Positions 7,729 to 17,498 are shown, numbered from the stretch's first letter. The stretch is 43,811 bases of DNA from Roseofilum reptotaenium CS-1145 (GCF_028330985.1 NZ_JAQMUE010000085.1:1-43811), one strand, 5' to 3'. Notes: generated by a model not told the origin, from the letters alone. A program made the numbers and translations.

Positions 7729-9486
7729 GTGACGACTACTTTACCAACACCTCAAAGCAAAAATACTCAACCCGTTCAAACCGTTAAGTATGTCTCCAAT
7801 TTACCCCATGGGGTAATTCCTTATGCGTTGGCGGCTAGTGTACTGAGTTTAAGTGCGATCGCCGGATTTGTCTATCTCCGTTATGGTCATTTTAACTTAA
7901 CTCAAATTCCTCTCCAGACTGAATCCGTTCAAGACTCTGACCTCGTTGGCGAAAATATTAGTTTTTATCGTGCCCCAAATTCTCTCTATAATATCGAATT
8001 TGAAATCAGCCAAAACGGACAAGCTACTCCTATTCTCTTAAACAATGTCGATCTGCGGTTAATGATTCCCCAAATCCCTGCCTCCATTCGTGGGAATCAA
8101 GCCTTAACTCAATGGTTTCTCACGGAACGGGAATTTAATCGACAACGGGTTATTTTCTCTGCTGGCTCCCCAGAAATTTATCTACCCGACGGATTCATGG
8201 GTTACTCCAGTGAAGAAATCTCTATTGCCGTCACCAATAATTGCTTAGGTGCAGGCTATTGGGAATTAGCCGTTTTTGCCGAAACCCCAGAAGGAAACAA
8301 CAAAATTTATCAAGGCTATTTTGATTTTCCCAAAGGAGCATACTCTCGCCTAGTCAGCGAACTCAATGGCGTTTCCTATTGGGATCATGCCCCATCCATG
8401 GAACCTTGGTCTGGATTTAATTTCTATAGTGGAATGCCCTTTGATTTAGATGCCATACGCACGGCGAAACGTCGCTATCTGGTTGATGCCCAAGATTTGA
8501 GGCATGAAAATATTCTAGCCACCAATGAACAAGTCAGCAAGGCAAAACTGATGGTGGTTAATCAACCCCTAGAAACTCTTGAAACTTGGGAAGACTTGCA
8601 GCAAGCCAATCCGAAGTTTCAAAGTTTTGTTCCTCCAGGAATTTATAATCCGGATAAACTCTGGAAAACCGATTATAGTCAGATTGCCCATTTACAGAGT
8701 GCTACAGCTACAACGATTGAATCCCCTTTAGCCAATGAAGAATTATTAGAATTGGAATTAATTCTCAAGAGCCAATCCGGGAAACTTCGTAAATTTATCG
8801 TCAGTGGAGTAGATTGGCATCAAATTCCCCAAGTTTCCACGGATCAGTACGATCTCGGAATCTATATTCCTATTGGTTTTGCTCCCCCATTTACCGATAA
8901 CTACGAGCAGTTGAAACAAAATCCACCCCACAAGAGTCCTTTATTTAGTGTCATGCTAGATGGATACAATCTAGCCATGAATTATCGCAAGGATATCGGC
9001 ATTAATGGCTTAGTGATGCATCGAGATATCCAGAATCCCCATAAACTGCATTTTTATTTTATGTCTTATGAGCGGATTACTTTGGTGAGTCACTATGTTT
9101 TGGATTTAACTAAATGGGTGCTAATGGAACATCCAGAACCAGAAGCCATGAGTGCGGTAAAAACATTTGACTATACTCCATCTATGGCTCTCTCTCAAGT
9201 GGATTTAAATCAAAAAGTATATACCCAACTGGATCAAGCTTGGCAAACCAATCCCCAATTTAAACAACGGCTAACTTATCGCATTTTTGTGGATTCTCAA
9301 GGCGTAATTATCGGTTATGTTCCCAGTTCCAATGAAGCTCAAGATTGGGTGGACAATACCCCATTGTCGGATATGAGTCGAGCTTCTGAATTTAACGATC
9401 GCGGGATTGATTCTTTCCGAGTCGTTTTTACCCCAAGGGGAGGAATAGAGGTCAGTCCTTGGTGGGGATGGGATTCCCAACAGTAA
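7729..9486 (+). CDS. Membrane-anchored protein of unknown function
   Basis: I do not recognise this 585-residue protein. A short, polar N-terminus (1-28) precedes one membrane segment (about 29-50, containing YALAASVLSLSAIAGFVYL), and the remaining 535 residues are soluble and probably periplasmic. That part is rich in aromatic residues and Asn/Gln, with no catalytic motif I can identify and few cysteines. The start is GTG with a GGAG Shine-Dalgarno sequence about 9 bases upstream. It is divergent from the NarL-type kinase gene (244 bp between them) and convergent with nagA. Its length and intact frame argue that it is a real gene. Confidence 0.8.
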   Translation: MTTTLPTPQSKNTQPVQTVKYVSNLPHGVIPYALAASVLSLSAIAGFVYLRYGHFNLTQIPLQTESVQDSDLVGENISFYRAPNSLYNIEFEISQNGQATPILLNNVDLRLMIPQIPASIRGNQALTQWFLTEREFNRQRVIFSAGSPEIYLPDGFMGYSSEEISIAVTNNCLGAGYWELAVFAETPEGNNKIYQGYFDFPKGAYSRLVSELNGVSYWDHAPSMEPWSGFNFYSGMPFDLDAIRTAKRRYLVDAQDLRHENILATNEQVSKAKLMVVNQPLETLETWEDLQQANPKFQSFVPPGIYNPDKLWKTDYSQIAHLQSATATTIESPLANEELLELELILKSQSGKLRKFIVSGVDWHQIPQVSTDQYDLGIYIPIGFAPPFTDNYEQLKQNPPHKSPLFSVMLDGYNLAMNYRKDIGINGLVMHRDIQNPHKLHFYFMSYERITLVSHYVLDLTKWVLMEHPEPEAMSAVKTFDYTPSMALSQVDLNQKVYTQLDQAWQTNPQFKQRLTYRIFVDSQGVIIGYVPSSNEAQDWVDNTPLSDMSRASEFNDRGIDSFRVVFTPRGGIEVSPWWGWDSQQ

Positions 9487-9506
9487 GCCATATGTTGTCG
9501 GGAGCC

Positions 9507-9539
9507 AGAAACCCGGTTTCTTCAAGAAATTGGGTTTCT
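9507..9539. terminator. Bidirectional hairpin between convergent genes
   Basis: AGAAACCCGGTTTCTT (9507-9522) faces AAGAAATTGGGTTTCT (9524-9539), with two mismatches across 16 positions. It overlaps the nagA stop codon and lies just after the 7729 gene, so it could end transcription from both sides. Similar AGAAACC palindromes are common in cyanobacterial intergenic DNA. Confidence 0.45.
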
Positions 9540-10671
9540 AATCTATCCTCTCCCAAGTCAATTGCTGCTCTTCCTCATCCCAAGACCAACGCAACAAATC
9601 AGCCGATTGCCCCGCAGAAAATCCAGACAGTCCCAATGCTTTCCTAGGGGTTTCTGTCGCCAACTCAATAGCTTCACCTAACTCACAAACACCCCAGCGC
9701 ACTAAATTTTCTACTCCCGAAAATAACGATAATGTCGTGCCCGACAACGTACCATCGAGTAACCGTGCAGTTCCCTGTTTGACTTCAATTTGTCGATTAT
9801 CCCAGGGATAAATCCCATCCGGCAAACCTAGAGGTGATAGAGCATCACTAACCAGGAAAATGTTTTTAGAATTCGCCCGCAATACAATATCAATCATCGT
9901 CGGACACACATGAATTCCATCAGCAATTAACCCACAATACACCTGAGAATTCACTAACGCAGCACCCAATAAACCGGGGTCTCGATGGTGTAAACTAGGC
10001 ATGGCATTAAACGCATGAGTTACCATAGTTGCGCCCTGTGCAAAGGCCAATTTCGCTTGCTTTAGGGTAGCTTGGGAGTGACCGAGACTGACTGTAATTC
10101 CCAAGGAGGTTAAGTAGGAAATCACTTCACCCGTGGGATCGAGTTCTGGCGCAAGGGTGATGACTTTTACAACTTCTGCATAGTCTCCCAATACCTGTTT
10201 CATGTTTTCTAGAGTTAAGGGAAGCAGATATTCCCAAGGATGAGCGCCCCGTTTTTCTTGGTTTAAGCATGGTCCTTCTAAATGAACACCCAAGGGTTTA
10301 GCCGCATTTTTAGGGGGTGAAAATTGGGAGAAAACCTTTAAGGATCGGTGGATATTTTCAATGGATGTCGTAACTAGAGTTGGCAAGAAATAGCTAACGC
10401 CTTGTTGCCATAAAAATTGACAAATTTGATTGAGTTTTGTCTCATCTGCGTGGGTAATTTCGGGAAAGGCTAATCCCAATGCGCCATTGATCTGTAAGTC
10501 GATTCCGGCCAAGGAGATCCAGTCGCCTTGCACATCTAGAATGGGTTGGTCGGAACTCTGTTGGTCTTGGGTGGGTAAGATGGCTTGAATCTTTCCTTCT
10601 TTAATGACTATATTCTGTTTATCTTGGTATCCGGGAAGGTGGGCGTTAATAATATTTAGATTAGGATTCAT
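9538..10671 (-). CDS. nagA: N-acetylglucosamine-6-phosphate deacetylase
   Basis: A 377-residue amidohydrolase of normal NagA length. It removes acetate from GlcNAc-6-phosphate, giving glucosamine-6-phosphate for amino-sugar salvage in the cytoplasm. Family motifs are in order: GVHLEGPCLNQEKRGAHP (metal-binding Glu), SLGHSQAT, THAFNAMPSLHHRDPG, LIADGIHV and LVSDALSPLG (catalytic Asp). No other nag gene (deaminase nagB, PTS) lies nearby; the ROK-family kinase about 1.1 kb away could feed the same sugar pool, but that is inference. It is convergent with the 7729 gene. Confidence 0.95.
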   Translation of the reverse strand: MNPNLNIINAHLPGYQDKQNIVIKEGKIQAILPTQDQQSSDQPILDVQGDWISLAGIDLQINGALGLAFPEITHADETKLNQICQFLWQQGVSYFLPTLVTTSIENIHRSLKVFSQFSPPKNAAKPLGVHLEGPCLNQEKRGAHPWEYLLPLTLENMKQVLGDYAEVVKVITLAPELDPTGEVISYLTSLGITVSLGHSQATLKQAKLAFAQGATMVTHAFNAMPSLHHRDPGLLGAALVNSQVYCGLIADGIHVCPTMIDIVLRANSKNIFLVSDALSPLGLPDGIYPWDNRQIEVKQGTARLLDGTLSGTTLSLFSGVENLVRWGVCELGEAIELATETPRKALGLSGFSAGQSADLLRWSWDEEEQQLTWERID

Positions 10672-10703
10672 TGCTCAGAGGGTTATAGCCACTTGTAGAC
10701 AAT

Positions 10704-10733
10704 TGTAGGGGCGAACGCCCGTTCGCCCCTACA
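10704..10733. repeat. Perfect 14-bp-arm palindrome
   Basis: TGTAGGGGCGAACG and its exact reverse complement are separated by CC. Such GTAGGGGCGAA palindromes are widespread in cyanobacterial intergenic DNA. It lies downstream of the PEP-CTERM gene and upstream of nagA and may stop read-through, although it lacks a U tract. Confidence 0.65.
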
Positions 10734-10776
10734 GATTTGGTCAAAACACCCCCAGCGATTTGCTATAGATCGCTAT

Positions 10777-11520
10777 CTAATTAGCCTTCAACGCTTTTCG
10801 TCTCAGGAGAAGTCCAAAGCCGAAGGCTAGACTGGTTCCTAAAATAGAGAAGGGTTCGGGAACAGATTGGGACGTTATGGGTGTGCCAGTTACTGAAAAG
10901 TTATCAATGGTGAAGACTGTACCATCAAAAGAGCCTCCTGCTGTTCCAGGTTGAGTATCAAATTCAATGGAATGAATCAATTCCCCACCGGTCATACTGG
11001 TATCAATGAAGAAAGGAGTAGGGTTTGTAAATCCCGATCTAAAGGGAGTTTGTCCAATTAAATCCCCTGCTTGATTGAAGGCAAATAGTGCTTTTACAGT
11101 GCGATCGTCATCGGTATCATCAAGTTGGACAGAAGTCACTCCTTGGTTAAACTGGGCGACAATACCACTGCTATGGTAATTATGATTCCAAACAAAACTA
11201 TTGAATGCTCCCAAAACGAGATCGCTACTACCAACTTTTCGATTGCCATAATTTAGATTGGTAATATGTACGCCGTTAGCGTCTCCTCCAACAGAACCGA
11301 ATGAATTATCATCGGTAAAGGTTACTTCAAAACCCTGTAAGCCTTTGAAAACTAGATCTCCTTGTGCGTTCCCGAAACTGTCAACGCCACTATTAAAATC
11401 TAGATCGATGAGAGTTGCCGCAGATGCCGATGGGATGGTTAAATAACAGGCTACTCCAGCCATGGTAGCAACTGTATGGAGTAACAGGGGTAATGGGTTT
11501 TGGGGTTTGAGAGTCATCAC
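10777..11520 (-). CDS. PEP-CTERM sorting-domain protein
   Basis: A 247-residue secreted protein. An N-terminal hydrophobic signal (about 8-35, ending with SASA) precedes a beta-rich body (36-215) with repeated Gly/Asp and a VFTIDNFSVTG strand typical of PEP-CTERM proteins. The C-terminus is the sorting signal: SVPEPFSILG, then a hydrophobic helix, then LLRRKALKAN. This tripartite signal is cleaved by exosortase and places the protein on the cell surface or in the extracellular matrix. No exosortase gene lies in the window. An AAGGAG Shine-Dalgarno sequence stands 12 bases before the ATG. The molecular role of the body is unknown. Confidence 0.88.
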   Translation of the reverse strand: MMTLKPQNPLPLLLHTVATMAGVACYLTIPSASAATLIDLDFNSGVDSFGNAQGDLVFKGLQGFEVTFTDDNSFGSVGGDANGVHITNLNYGNRKVGSSDLVLGAFNSFVWNHNYHSSGIVAQFNQGVTSVQLDDTDDDRTVKALFAFNQAGDLIGQTPFRSGFTNPTPFFIDTSMTGGELIHSIEFDTQPGTAGGSFDGTVFTIDNFSVTGTPITSQSVPEPFSILGTSLAFGFGLLLRRKALKAN

Positions 11521-11666
11521 TTTTATGTCTCCTTTGTTTCATTAAGTGAATGGAATTAGGAGGACATGAATACTATCCCTCCTATAAATTACTCAGATTT
11601 TGAGGGGCGATTTTATGCGAAATTCGGAAAACTGTAATAAAAGTTAACAAAAAACTGATATTAATT

Positions 11667-11728
11667 TAGGACTTACGCAACGAATCCATAGATAGAGGGT
11701 TGGTGCGTTACGCTGTCGCTAACGCACC
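11667..11728. repeat. MITE-like element, copy B, plus GGTGCGTTA hairpin
   Basis: 11668-11710 is homologous to the reverse complement of the element at 4700-4782. Its far end differs: here a perfect hairpin GGTGCGTTA (11702-11710) / TAACGCACC (11720-11728) replaces the expected GTAAGTCCT end. It lies in the 257-bp gap between the PEP-CTERM and ROK genes. Confidence 0.55.
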
Positions 11729-11756
11729 CTACGAGGATCATCTATTTCCCATTCCC

Positions 11757-11771
11757 TAGCGCTTCGCGCTA
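11757..11771. repeat. TAGCGC-TTC-GCGCTA hairpin repeat, copy 2
   Basis: A perfect 6-bp stem preceded by CCCATTCCC, seven bases downstream of the end of the ROK-kinase gene. It is the same family as 126-140, in the opposite loop orientation. Confidence 0.6.
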
Positions 11772-11777
11772 TACCCA

Positions 11778-12776
11778 TTACCAGTGGGTAGCGCTGTATT
11801 GGGCTGCACCGTAGGCTGCGCTGTCGGGGAGGGTATCAATTGACCATTCGACTCTCGTCTTTTTCAAGTGGGGGAAAGAATGGTCAATTTCATGGCGAAT
11901 CCAACCAATAGCATCCTGTTTAAATCGTTCATAAGATTGATCGGATGCATTTTTCCGTCTTTCCTGCGCTCCACCGGAGATCACAATCAGGTCGCATCCG
12001 ACCGTATTGATGACGCTTCTGACCGCTCTTCCCAGATTAGTAAAATATTCATGCCAGATGTCCGTAACATCTTGGAGGGGATTCTCGTCTTGACCGAGTT
12101 CGCGGAGTATTTTGGCCACTTCCATGGGGTCACCTTGCAGTGCTTTGGGGACATTGCCTTTGGCTTGTCGATGTTTGACCATGTTTCTGAGACCGAGTAG
12201 GGAGGCTCTGGTTTCGGCACATCCTGTCGCACCACATCCACAAAGGTCGGCGTTGTCGCTGGTATCTGTGAGAATATGGCCGAATTCTGCGCCGACTCCA
12301 GGACCAGAAAAGATTTTACTGTTGATGATTAAGGCTCCTCCTAATCCGGTTCCGGTAATAAACTGAGCCATGGAGGAAGAGGCTTGATTTTGGGCTTCTC
12401 TCACGGTGTATTCTCGGTAGGCGGCAGCATCACCATCGTTGAGCAGGAGTGCAGGTAAGCTGAAGCTATCGGAGATTTTCTGTTGGACGTTAACGCCTTG
12501 CCAGGAGCGATCGATATTGGTGGGATAAACGCATAGTCCTGAGGGGTCGATGGGGGCGGGACAAGATGCGCCGATCGCCTTAATATCTTTTGGATTAATG
12601 TCATTGATTTTGAAGATCTCTTGGGCGGCGGTTTTTATCACGTTTACGGTAGCATCCGGGCCTTCGGAAGCGCGACTGGGGTTGTCTAGGCGATCGCCAA
12701 TTACCCCGTTTTCCGAATCCCATAATCCCAGTTTTACCGTACTGGCTCCGATATCGATGCCCAAATAAATGCTCAT
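11778..12776 (-). CDS. ROK-family sugar kinase
   Basis: A 332-residue actin-fold kinase. The N-terminal ATP phosphate-binding loop is GIDIGASTVKLGLW. The Zn-binding cluster HILTDTSDNADLCGCGATGC fits the ROK signature, with the metal Cys residues in CGCGATGCAE. LLNDGDAAAYREY contains the catalytic Asp, and TGTGLGGALI is the sugar and ATP contact loop. ROK kinases phosphorylate glucose, N-acetylglucosamine, mannose or similar sugars; the substrate cannot be decided here. It is divergent from purE with a 57-bp gap. A glucokinase role is the simplest guess. Confidence 0.87.
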   Translation of the reverse strand: MSIYLGIDIGASTVKLGLWDSENGVIGDRLDNPSRASEGPDATVNVIKTAAQEIFKINDINPKDIKAIGASCPAPIDPSGLCVYPTNIDRSWQGVNVQQKISDSFSLPALLLNDGDAAAYREYTVREAQNQASSSMAQFITGTGLGGALIINSKIFSGPGVGAEFGHILTDTSDNADLCGCGATGCAETRASLLGLRNMVKHRQAKGNVPKALQGDPMEVAKILRELGQDENPLQDVTDIWHEYFTNLGRAVRSVINTVGCDLIVISGGAQERRKNASDQSYERFKQDAIGWIRHEIDHSFPHLKKTRVEWSIDTLPDSAAYGAAQYSATHW

Positions 12777-12833
12777 TTTGACCTCCGTTAAGCGGTATAT
12801 TGCATCGTATCAAATCCTGAATCTCAATACCTG

Positions 12834-13358
12834 ATGCTTATGTCCGATCCTCTCGTTGGTATTATTATGGGCAGTGATTCCGATCTGCCCACTATGAAAG
12901 TGGCGATCGCCGTTTGCGAAGATTTTCAAATCCCAACTGAAGTAGCCATTGTTTCTGCCCATCGCACGCCCGAACGGATGGTCACCTATGCCCAGAAAGC
13001 CCATGAACGGGGCATTAAAGTGATTATCGCTGGCGCTGGAGGGGCAGCCCATCTACCGGGCATGGTCGCTTCATTAACGCCTTTACCGGTTATTGGTGTA
13101 CCTGTAGCCTCTCGCCATCTACAAGGACTCGACTCCCTCTACTCCATTGTACAGATGCCCAGAGGAATTCCCGTGGCGACCGTGGCGATCGGCAACGCTC
13201 AGAATGCCGGACTATTAGCCATTCAAATCTTAGCCACTTCTCAACCCCAGTTACTGCAAGCCGTTCAAGCCTATCGCCAACAACTCAATCAATCGGTAAT
13301 TGATAAACAAACTCAATTAGAACGTCTGGGATATGCAGATTACTTAGAAAGTATGTAA
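12834..13358 (+). CDS. purE: N5-carboxyaminoimidazole ribonucleotide mutase
   Basis: A 174-residue class I PurE, the usual bacterial length. It converts N5-CAIR to CAIR in purine synthesis, acting as an octamer in the cytoplasm. Signature segments are [14 protein letters not shown] at the N-terminus, SAHRTPERM (catalytic His region), [14 protein letters not shown] and PVIGVPV. The ATG at 12834 and an in-frame ATG at 12840 are both possible; the second would give MSDPLVG. PurK, the usual partner, is not in the window. Confidence 0.96.
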   Translation: MLMSDPLVGIIMGSDSDLPTMKVAIAVCEDFQIPTEVAIVSAHRTPERMVTYAQKAHERGIKVIIAGAGGAAHLPGMVASLTPLPVIGVPVASRHLQGLDSLYSIVQMPRGIPVATVAIGNAQNAGLLAIQILATSQPQLLQAVQAYRQQLNQSVIDKQTQLERLGYADYLESM

Positions 13359-13386
13359 TATAATTTTTCAACAGAATCTTCAAAAA

Positions 13387-13400
13387 GTAGCCTAGAATAC
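13387..13400 (+). promoter_or_regulatory. NtcA-type box upstream of the ammonium transporter
   Basis: GTA at 13387-13389, eight bases, then TAC at 13398-13400 is an exact match to the NtcA consensus GTA-N8-TAC. A weak -10-like TGCAAT begins 22 bases after it, the canonical NtcA-activated spacing. Ammonium transporter genes are known NtcA targets in cyanobacteria. The site lies 220 bp before the start codon, leaving a long leader. Confidence 0.55.
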
Positions 13401-13619
13401 AGAATAAACTCATCGAAATTGATGCAATCTATCTATCGTATTCACAGAACCAATTCAAGGAGTAGCCAAGCTTAAAGTAAACCTTAAAGTCGGCATTGAG
13501 TTTGACAGCATCCTGATTAGATTGGTTCTACGAAAAGCTGGAAGCCTATCTATTGTCACCTACTCAGTGAGTAAACTGCATCTCCAAATTTTTGCGGTGA
13601 TTCTCCAATAAAGAAATTC

Positions 13620-15176
13620 ATGGAAAGACAATCATTGAAAACTCAACGCCTTGATATCGGAGGGAGTCCGAAAAAACTCCCAAACCTCTTGGGCAATAAG
13701 CCCTGGAGTCAACGGCCCCAACTGAGCGCCCTACGCATGTTATGGGGTCGTCGCAGTACTCTCAATTGGATTGCCTGTATTCCCCTATCCGCAATCATTG
13801 TGGTGATTTGGGAAGTAGCCGCCCAAGCTCAAGAAGCTGCCCAACCCGGGTCTCCAGAATATATCCAAGGAGTCCTCAATGCCATTTGGATTTTAATTGC
13901 TGCCATCCTGGTCATCTTCATGAATGCCGGGTTTGGTATGTTAGAAACTGGATTTTGTCGTCAGAAAAACGCGGTCAACATCCTGTCCAAAAACCTGATT
14001 GTTTTTGCCCTAGCAACTCTCAGCTTTTGGGCTATTGGCTTTTCCCTGATGTTTGGCTCGGGTAATGGCTTCATCGGTGGTGGCGGTTGGTTCCTCAGCA
14101 GCACCGATCCGGCAACCTATGGACTCGATCCATTCCCTGGAGGGTTACCCATTCCGGTATTCTTCCTTTTCCAAGCTGCCTTTGCTGGAACGGCTGCCAC
14201 GATTGTTTCCGGAGCAGTAGCAGAACGGATTGAGTTTATCGCCTTTGTCCTCTTCTCCCTACTGATTGTGGGCATTAGCTATCCTATCTCAGGTCACTGG
14301 GTTTGGGGTGGCGGTATGTTAAGCGATATTGGTTTCCTGGGTACGGGATTTTCTGATTTCGCTGGTTCTACCGTCGTTCACTCTGTTGGAGGTTGGGCAG
14401 CTCTGATGGGTGCGGCAATCTTAGGGCCTCGGCTGGGTAAATATGAAGATGGCCAAGCCCGCGCGATTCCCGGCCACAGTATGAGTATTGCCACATTAGG
14501 ATGTCTCATCCTCTGGATTGGCTGGTTTGGATTTAACCCCGGTTCCCAACTGGCGGCTGATGAATTCGTTCCCTATATTGCTGTAACGACTAACCTAGCT
14601 GCTGCTGCTGGTGGGGTTTCAGCTACCGCTGTTTCTTGGCTCAAAGATGGTAAGCCTGACCTATCGATGATCATCAATGGTATTCTGGCTGGTCTGGTAG
14701 GGATTACGGCGGGTTGCGATGGAGTGTCTTATCTCGGAGCTGTGATTATTGGCTTAATTGCTGGAGCGATCGTTGTCTATTCTGTCGGCATCATCGATAC
14801 CGTTCTCAAAATTGATGACCCTGTGGGTGCGATTTCGGTTCACTTAGTTAATGGGGCTTGGGGAACTATAGCTGTTGGCTTATTTAATACGGAATCTGGT
14901 CTATTTTATGGCGGTGGAGCCAATCAACTGATGGCCCAAATTATCGGTATTCTAACCATTGGTGGCTTTACGGTGTTGCTCAGTACCATCTTCTGGTTAG
15001 CGCTCAAAGCAACAGTCGGTATCCGCGTCCATCCAGAACAAGAGTTTGAAGGCTTGGATATCGCTGAACATGGCATGGAAGCTTACAGTGGATTCTTGAA
15101 AGAGTCCAGTGGGGTAAGGAGTGGAGGAATGGCAGATGCAATGAAGGCGGCTAGTTCTAAAGGTAGCTCAGACTAA
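13620..15176 (+). CDS. amt1: Ammonium transporter (Amt family)
   Basis: A 518-residue Amt/Mep/Rh channel with about eleven membrane helices after a leader (about residues 50-72). Signature parts: [16 protein letters not shown], the first pore region; [39 protein letters not shown]; and the pore-histidine helix [15 protein letters not shown]. It carries ammonium across the cytoplasmic membrane. The N-terminus is longer than usual: the ATG at 13737 (residue 40, MLWGRRS) would give a more typical protein, so the true start is uncertain. No glnB/glnK gene is adjacent. Regulation is probably through NtcA (see 13387). A strong terminator follows. Confidence 0.95.
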   Translation: MERQSLKTQRLDIGGSPKKLPNLLGNKPWSQRPQLSALRMLWGRRSTLNWIACIPLSAIIVVIWEVAAQAQEAAQPGSPEYIQGVLNAIWILIAAILVIFMNAGFGMLETGFCRQKNAVNILSKNLIVFALATLSFWAIGFSLMFGSGNGFIGGGGWFLSSTDPATYGLDPFPGGLPIPVFFLFQAAFAGTAATIVSGAVAERIEFIAFVLFSLLIVGISYPISGHWVWGGGMLSDIGFLGTGFSDFAGSTVVHSVGGWAALMGAAILGPRLGKYEDGQARAIPGHSMSIATLGCLILWIGWFGFNPGSQLAADEFVPYIAVTTNLAAAAGGVSATAVSWLKDGKPDLSMIINGILAGLVGITAGCDGVSYLGAVIIGLIAGAIVVYSVGIIDTVLKIDDPVGAISVHLVNGAWGTIAVGLFNTESGLFYGGGANQLMAQIIGILTIGGFTVLLSTIFWLALKATVGIRVHPEQEFEGLDIAEHGMEAYSGFLKESSGVRSGGMADAMKAASSKGSSD

Positions 15177-15221
15177 TTGTTCTAGAGTGTTTTAAGGTTA
15201 AGTTATTTCCTCTGATGAGAA

Positions 15222-15256
15222 CCGCTAAGGAAAATCTTTAATCCTTAGCGGCTTTG
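15222..15256 (+). terminator. Rho-independent terminator after amt
   Basis: CCGCTAAGGA (15222-15231) and TCCTTAGCGG (15242-15251) form a perfect 10-bp stem with a 10-base AT-rich loop, followed by CTTTGTTTTG. It is a textbook intrinsic terminator. Confidence 0.88.
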
Positions 15257-15293
15257 TTTTGTTGAGCGTCCGATCCTATCATGGGATTGGTAA

Positions 15294-16235
15294 TTGAGTC
15301 TGTTGAATCGGTGTAGGGTTGTGTTCAACCGTAGAAAAAAAATTCCCATTTGGGTAGGATTATCTCTATCTGCCAATGTGGTCTTAGCTTTATTACTGAT
15401 CCAGGGGCAGCGTGAGATGGACTCGGTCGAAGGGCGATCGCTCTTACCAACGACAGATAATCCTTCAGGTATTCCTGCTCAAGCCCAGATCGTCTCAGTG
15501 AAGACGGGTGTCCAACAGAGCGTTACCCCAGCTCCAACCCCATCTTCATCCCCATCTCCAGCCCCAGCCCCCGATAAACCTCAGAGTCATCACCTGACCT
15601 ATCAAGAATGGGTGGAACTCTTGGCTAGAGAAGCCCAAGTTGCAGCGACTCAACAACCGGAAAATTTATCCATTTTAGCGGGAGACTCAATTAGTTTATG
15701 GTTTCCTCCAGCCTTGCTACCTCGTGGACAAACTTGGCTCAACCAGGGGATTTCTGGGGAAACTTCTGGGGGGTTATATCGCCGTTTACCTCTTTTAGAT
15801 GGCACGAACCCCAAAACGATCTTTATTCTAATTGGCATTAACGATTTGCTCAAGGGAGTGAGCGATCGCGAAATCTTGGATAACCATAAGCAAATTATTC
15901 AAGACCTGAAATGGAATCACCCCCAGACAAAACTGGTCATCCAATCTATCTTGCCCCATCAAGGGCCACAGGCGACTTGGGAACAGAAAGAACGTCTTTT
16001 ATCGGTCTCGAATGAACGAATTCGCCAACTGAATCAACACCTTTGGGCCCTAGCTCAGTCCCACGGAGTATATTATCTTGATTTATATCCCCTGTTTGCA
16101 ACTGCACAAGGGAGTCTGCGGGCTGAGTTAACTACTGATGGCTTACATCTGAATCATCAAGGCTATTTGATTTGGAGTACGGCTATGCAAATGTTCAGCC
16201 AACATTACCTAGACTCTCGCCAGGGCTATCCCTAA
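15294..16235 (+). CDS. SGNH/GDSL-type hydrolase, membrane-anchored
   Basis: A GDSL-family hydrolase with all four blocks: AGDSISLWF (nucleophile Ser in GDS), GISGET (block II Gly), LIGINDL (block III Asn) and TTDGLHLNHQGY (Asp and His). Family members cleave esters on lipids or on cell-wall and polysaccharide acyl groups; the substrate is unknown. An N-terminal membrane segment (VGLSLSANVVLALLLI, about 21-36) and a Pro/Ser linker (about 80-100) put the catalytic domain outside the cytoplasm. The start is uncertain: the frame opens with TTG at 15294, GTG at 15321 is an alternative, and neither has a convincing Shine-Dalgarno sequence. ispH follows after 21 bp, so co-transcription is likely. 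Confidence 0.85.
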   Translation: MSLLNRCRVVFNRRKKIPIWVGLSLSANVVLALLLIQGQREMDSVEGRSLLPTTDNPSGIPAQAQIVSVKTGVQQSVTPAPTPSSSPSPAPAPDKPQSHHLTYQEWVELLAREAQVAATQQPENLSILAGDSISLWFPPALLPRGQTWLNQGISGETSGGLYRRLPLLDGTNPKTIFILIGINDLLKGVSDREILDNHKQIIQDLKWNHPQTKLVIQSILPHQGPQATWEQKERLLSVSNERIRQLNQHLWALAQSHGVYYLDLYPLFATAQGSLRAELTTDGLHLNHQGYLIWSTAMQMFSQHYLDSRQGYP

Positions 16236-16256
16236 CTCACAGACACTCATTAATCC

Positions 16257-17450
16257 ATGGATACTAAAGCCTTTTCTAGCACGCTCAAAAAATCTGACAA
16301 TTACCATCGCAAAGGGTTCGGTCACAAAGAGGAAGTGACTGAGTTAATGAACACGGCATATCAAAGTCCCCTGGTGCAACAGTTGCGCGAGAATAACTAT
16401 ACGCTCACTCAGGGAAAGGTAACCATCCGATTGGCTGAGTCCTTTGGATTTTGTTGGGGAGTGGAACGAGCAGTAGCCATGGCTTATGAAACTCGCGAAC
16501 ATTTCCCCACGGAAGAGATCTGGATTACCAATGAGATTATCCATAATCCAGATGTTAATGACCATTTGCGCAAGATGAATGTGCAGTTTGTTCCGGTTGA
16601 AGGAAATACTAAAGATTTCTCGGTGGTGAACTCAGGAGATGTGGTGATTTTACCTGCTTTTGGCGCAAGCGTGCAGGAAATGAAGCAGCTCTATGACAAG
16701 GACTGTAAAATTGTGGATACCACTTGCCCCTGGGTATCTAAGGTCTGGAATACAGTAGAAAGACACAAAAAGAAAAGCTACACTTCGATTATTCATGGTA
16801 AATATAAGCACGAGGAAACTGTAGCCACAAGTTCCTTTGCAGGAACCTATTTAATTGTCCTGAATATGGCAGAAGCAGAATATGTCTGTAACTATATTCT
16901 TCATGGGGGAGATAAGACGGAGTTCTTAGAAAAGTTTAGTCGAGCTTGCTCGGAAGGGTTCGATCCTGACCGAGATTTAGTTGCGGTGGGAATTGCCAAT
17001 CAAACTACCATGCTCAAAAGTGAAACGGAGCAGATTGGCAAGTTGTTTGAACATACCATGATGAAAAAGTATGGCCCTGATACCTTGACGGAGCATTTTC
17101 ATAGTTTTAATACGATTTGTGATGCCACCCAAGAGCGCCAGGATGCCATGTTAGGCTTGGTGGAAGAATCCATGGATTTGATGGTGGTCATTGGTGGCTT
17201 TAATTCATCGAATACGACCCATTTACAAGAAATTGCGATCGCCAGAGGCATTCCTTCCTATCATATTGATGGGGGCGCTCGCATTTTGGCCGATAATCGC
17301 ATTGAACATAAACCCTTGGATGGGGCGATCTCCATTGCTGACGATTGGTTACCTTCTGGTGAGATTGTAATTGGTATTACTTCTGGTGCTTCCACTCCCG
17401 ATAAGGCGGTGGAAGAGGTCTTAGAAAAGATTTTTGCTGCTAAAGCGTAG
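16257..17450 (+). CDS. ispH: 4-hydroxy-3-methylbut-2-enyl diphosphate reductase
   Basis: A 397-residue IspH of the long form typical of cyanobacteria and plastids. It makes IPP and DMAPP in the last step of the MEP pathway, feeding carotenoid, phytol and quinone synthesis. The three [4Fe-4S] cysteines are in [24 protein letters not shown] and [19 protein letters not shown] and [10 protein letters not shown] are the substrate-binding C-terminal motifs. It starts 21 bp after the SGNH hydrolase gene and is followed by a terminator at 17580. Confidence 0.97.
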   Translation: MDTKAFSSTLKKSDNYHRKGFGHKEEVTELMNTAYQSPLVQQLRENNYTLTQGKVTIRLAESFGFCWGVERAVAMAYETREHFPTEEIWITNEIIHNPDVNDHLRKMNVQFVPVEGNTKDFSVVNSGDVVILPAFGASVQEMKQLYDKDCKIVDTTCPWVSKVWNTVERHKKKSYTSIIHGKYKHEETVATSSFAGTYLIVLNMAEAEYVCNYILHGGDKTEFLEKFSRACSEGFDPDRDLVAVGIANQTTMLKSETEQIGKLFEHTMMKKYGPDTLTEHFHSFNTICDATQERQDAMLGLVEESMDLMVVIGGFNSSNTTHLQEIAIARGIPSYHIDGGARILADNRIEHKPLDGAISIADDWLPSGEIVIGITSGASTPDKAVEEVLEKIFAAKA

Positions 17451-17498
17451 AGCGCTACGCGCTAGGGAATAGGGAGTAGGGAATAGGAAATAGGAAAA
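17451..17498. repeat. AGCGC-TAC-GCGCT hairpin and AGGGAAT heptamers
   Basis: The hairpin (17451-17463), beginning at the first base after the ispH stop codon, runs directly into five 7-bp units: AGGGAAT, AGGGAGT, AGGGAAT, AGGAAAT, AGGAAAA. Heptamer (STRR-like) tandem repeats are known from cyanobacterial intergenic DNA. Confidence 0.7.

Noticed and set aside
13430-13619. Glutamine riboswitch or similar RNA in the amt leader
   Set aside because: The conserved motifs I would expect were not found by eye; a covariance-model search would be needed.
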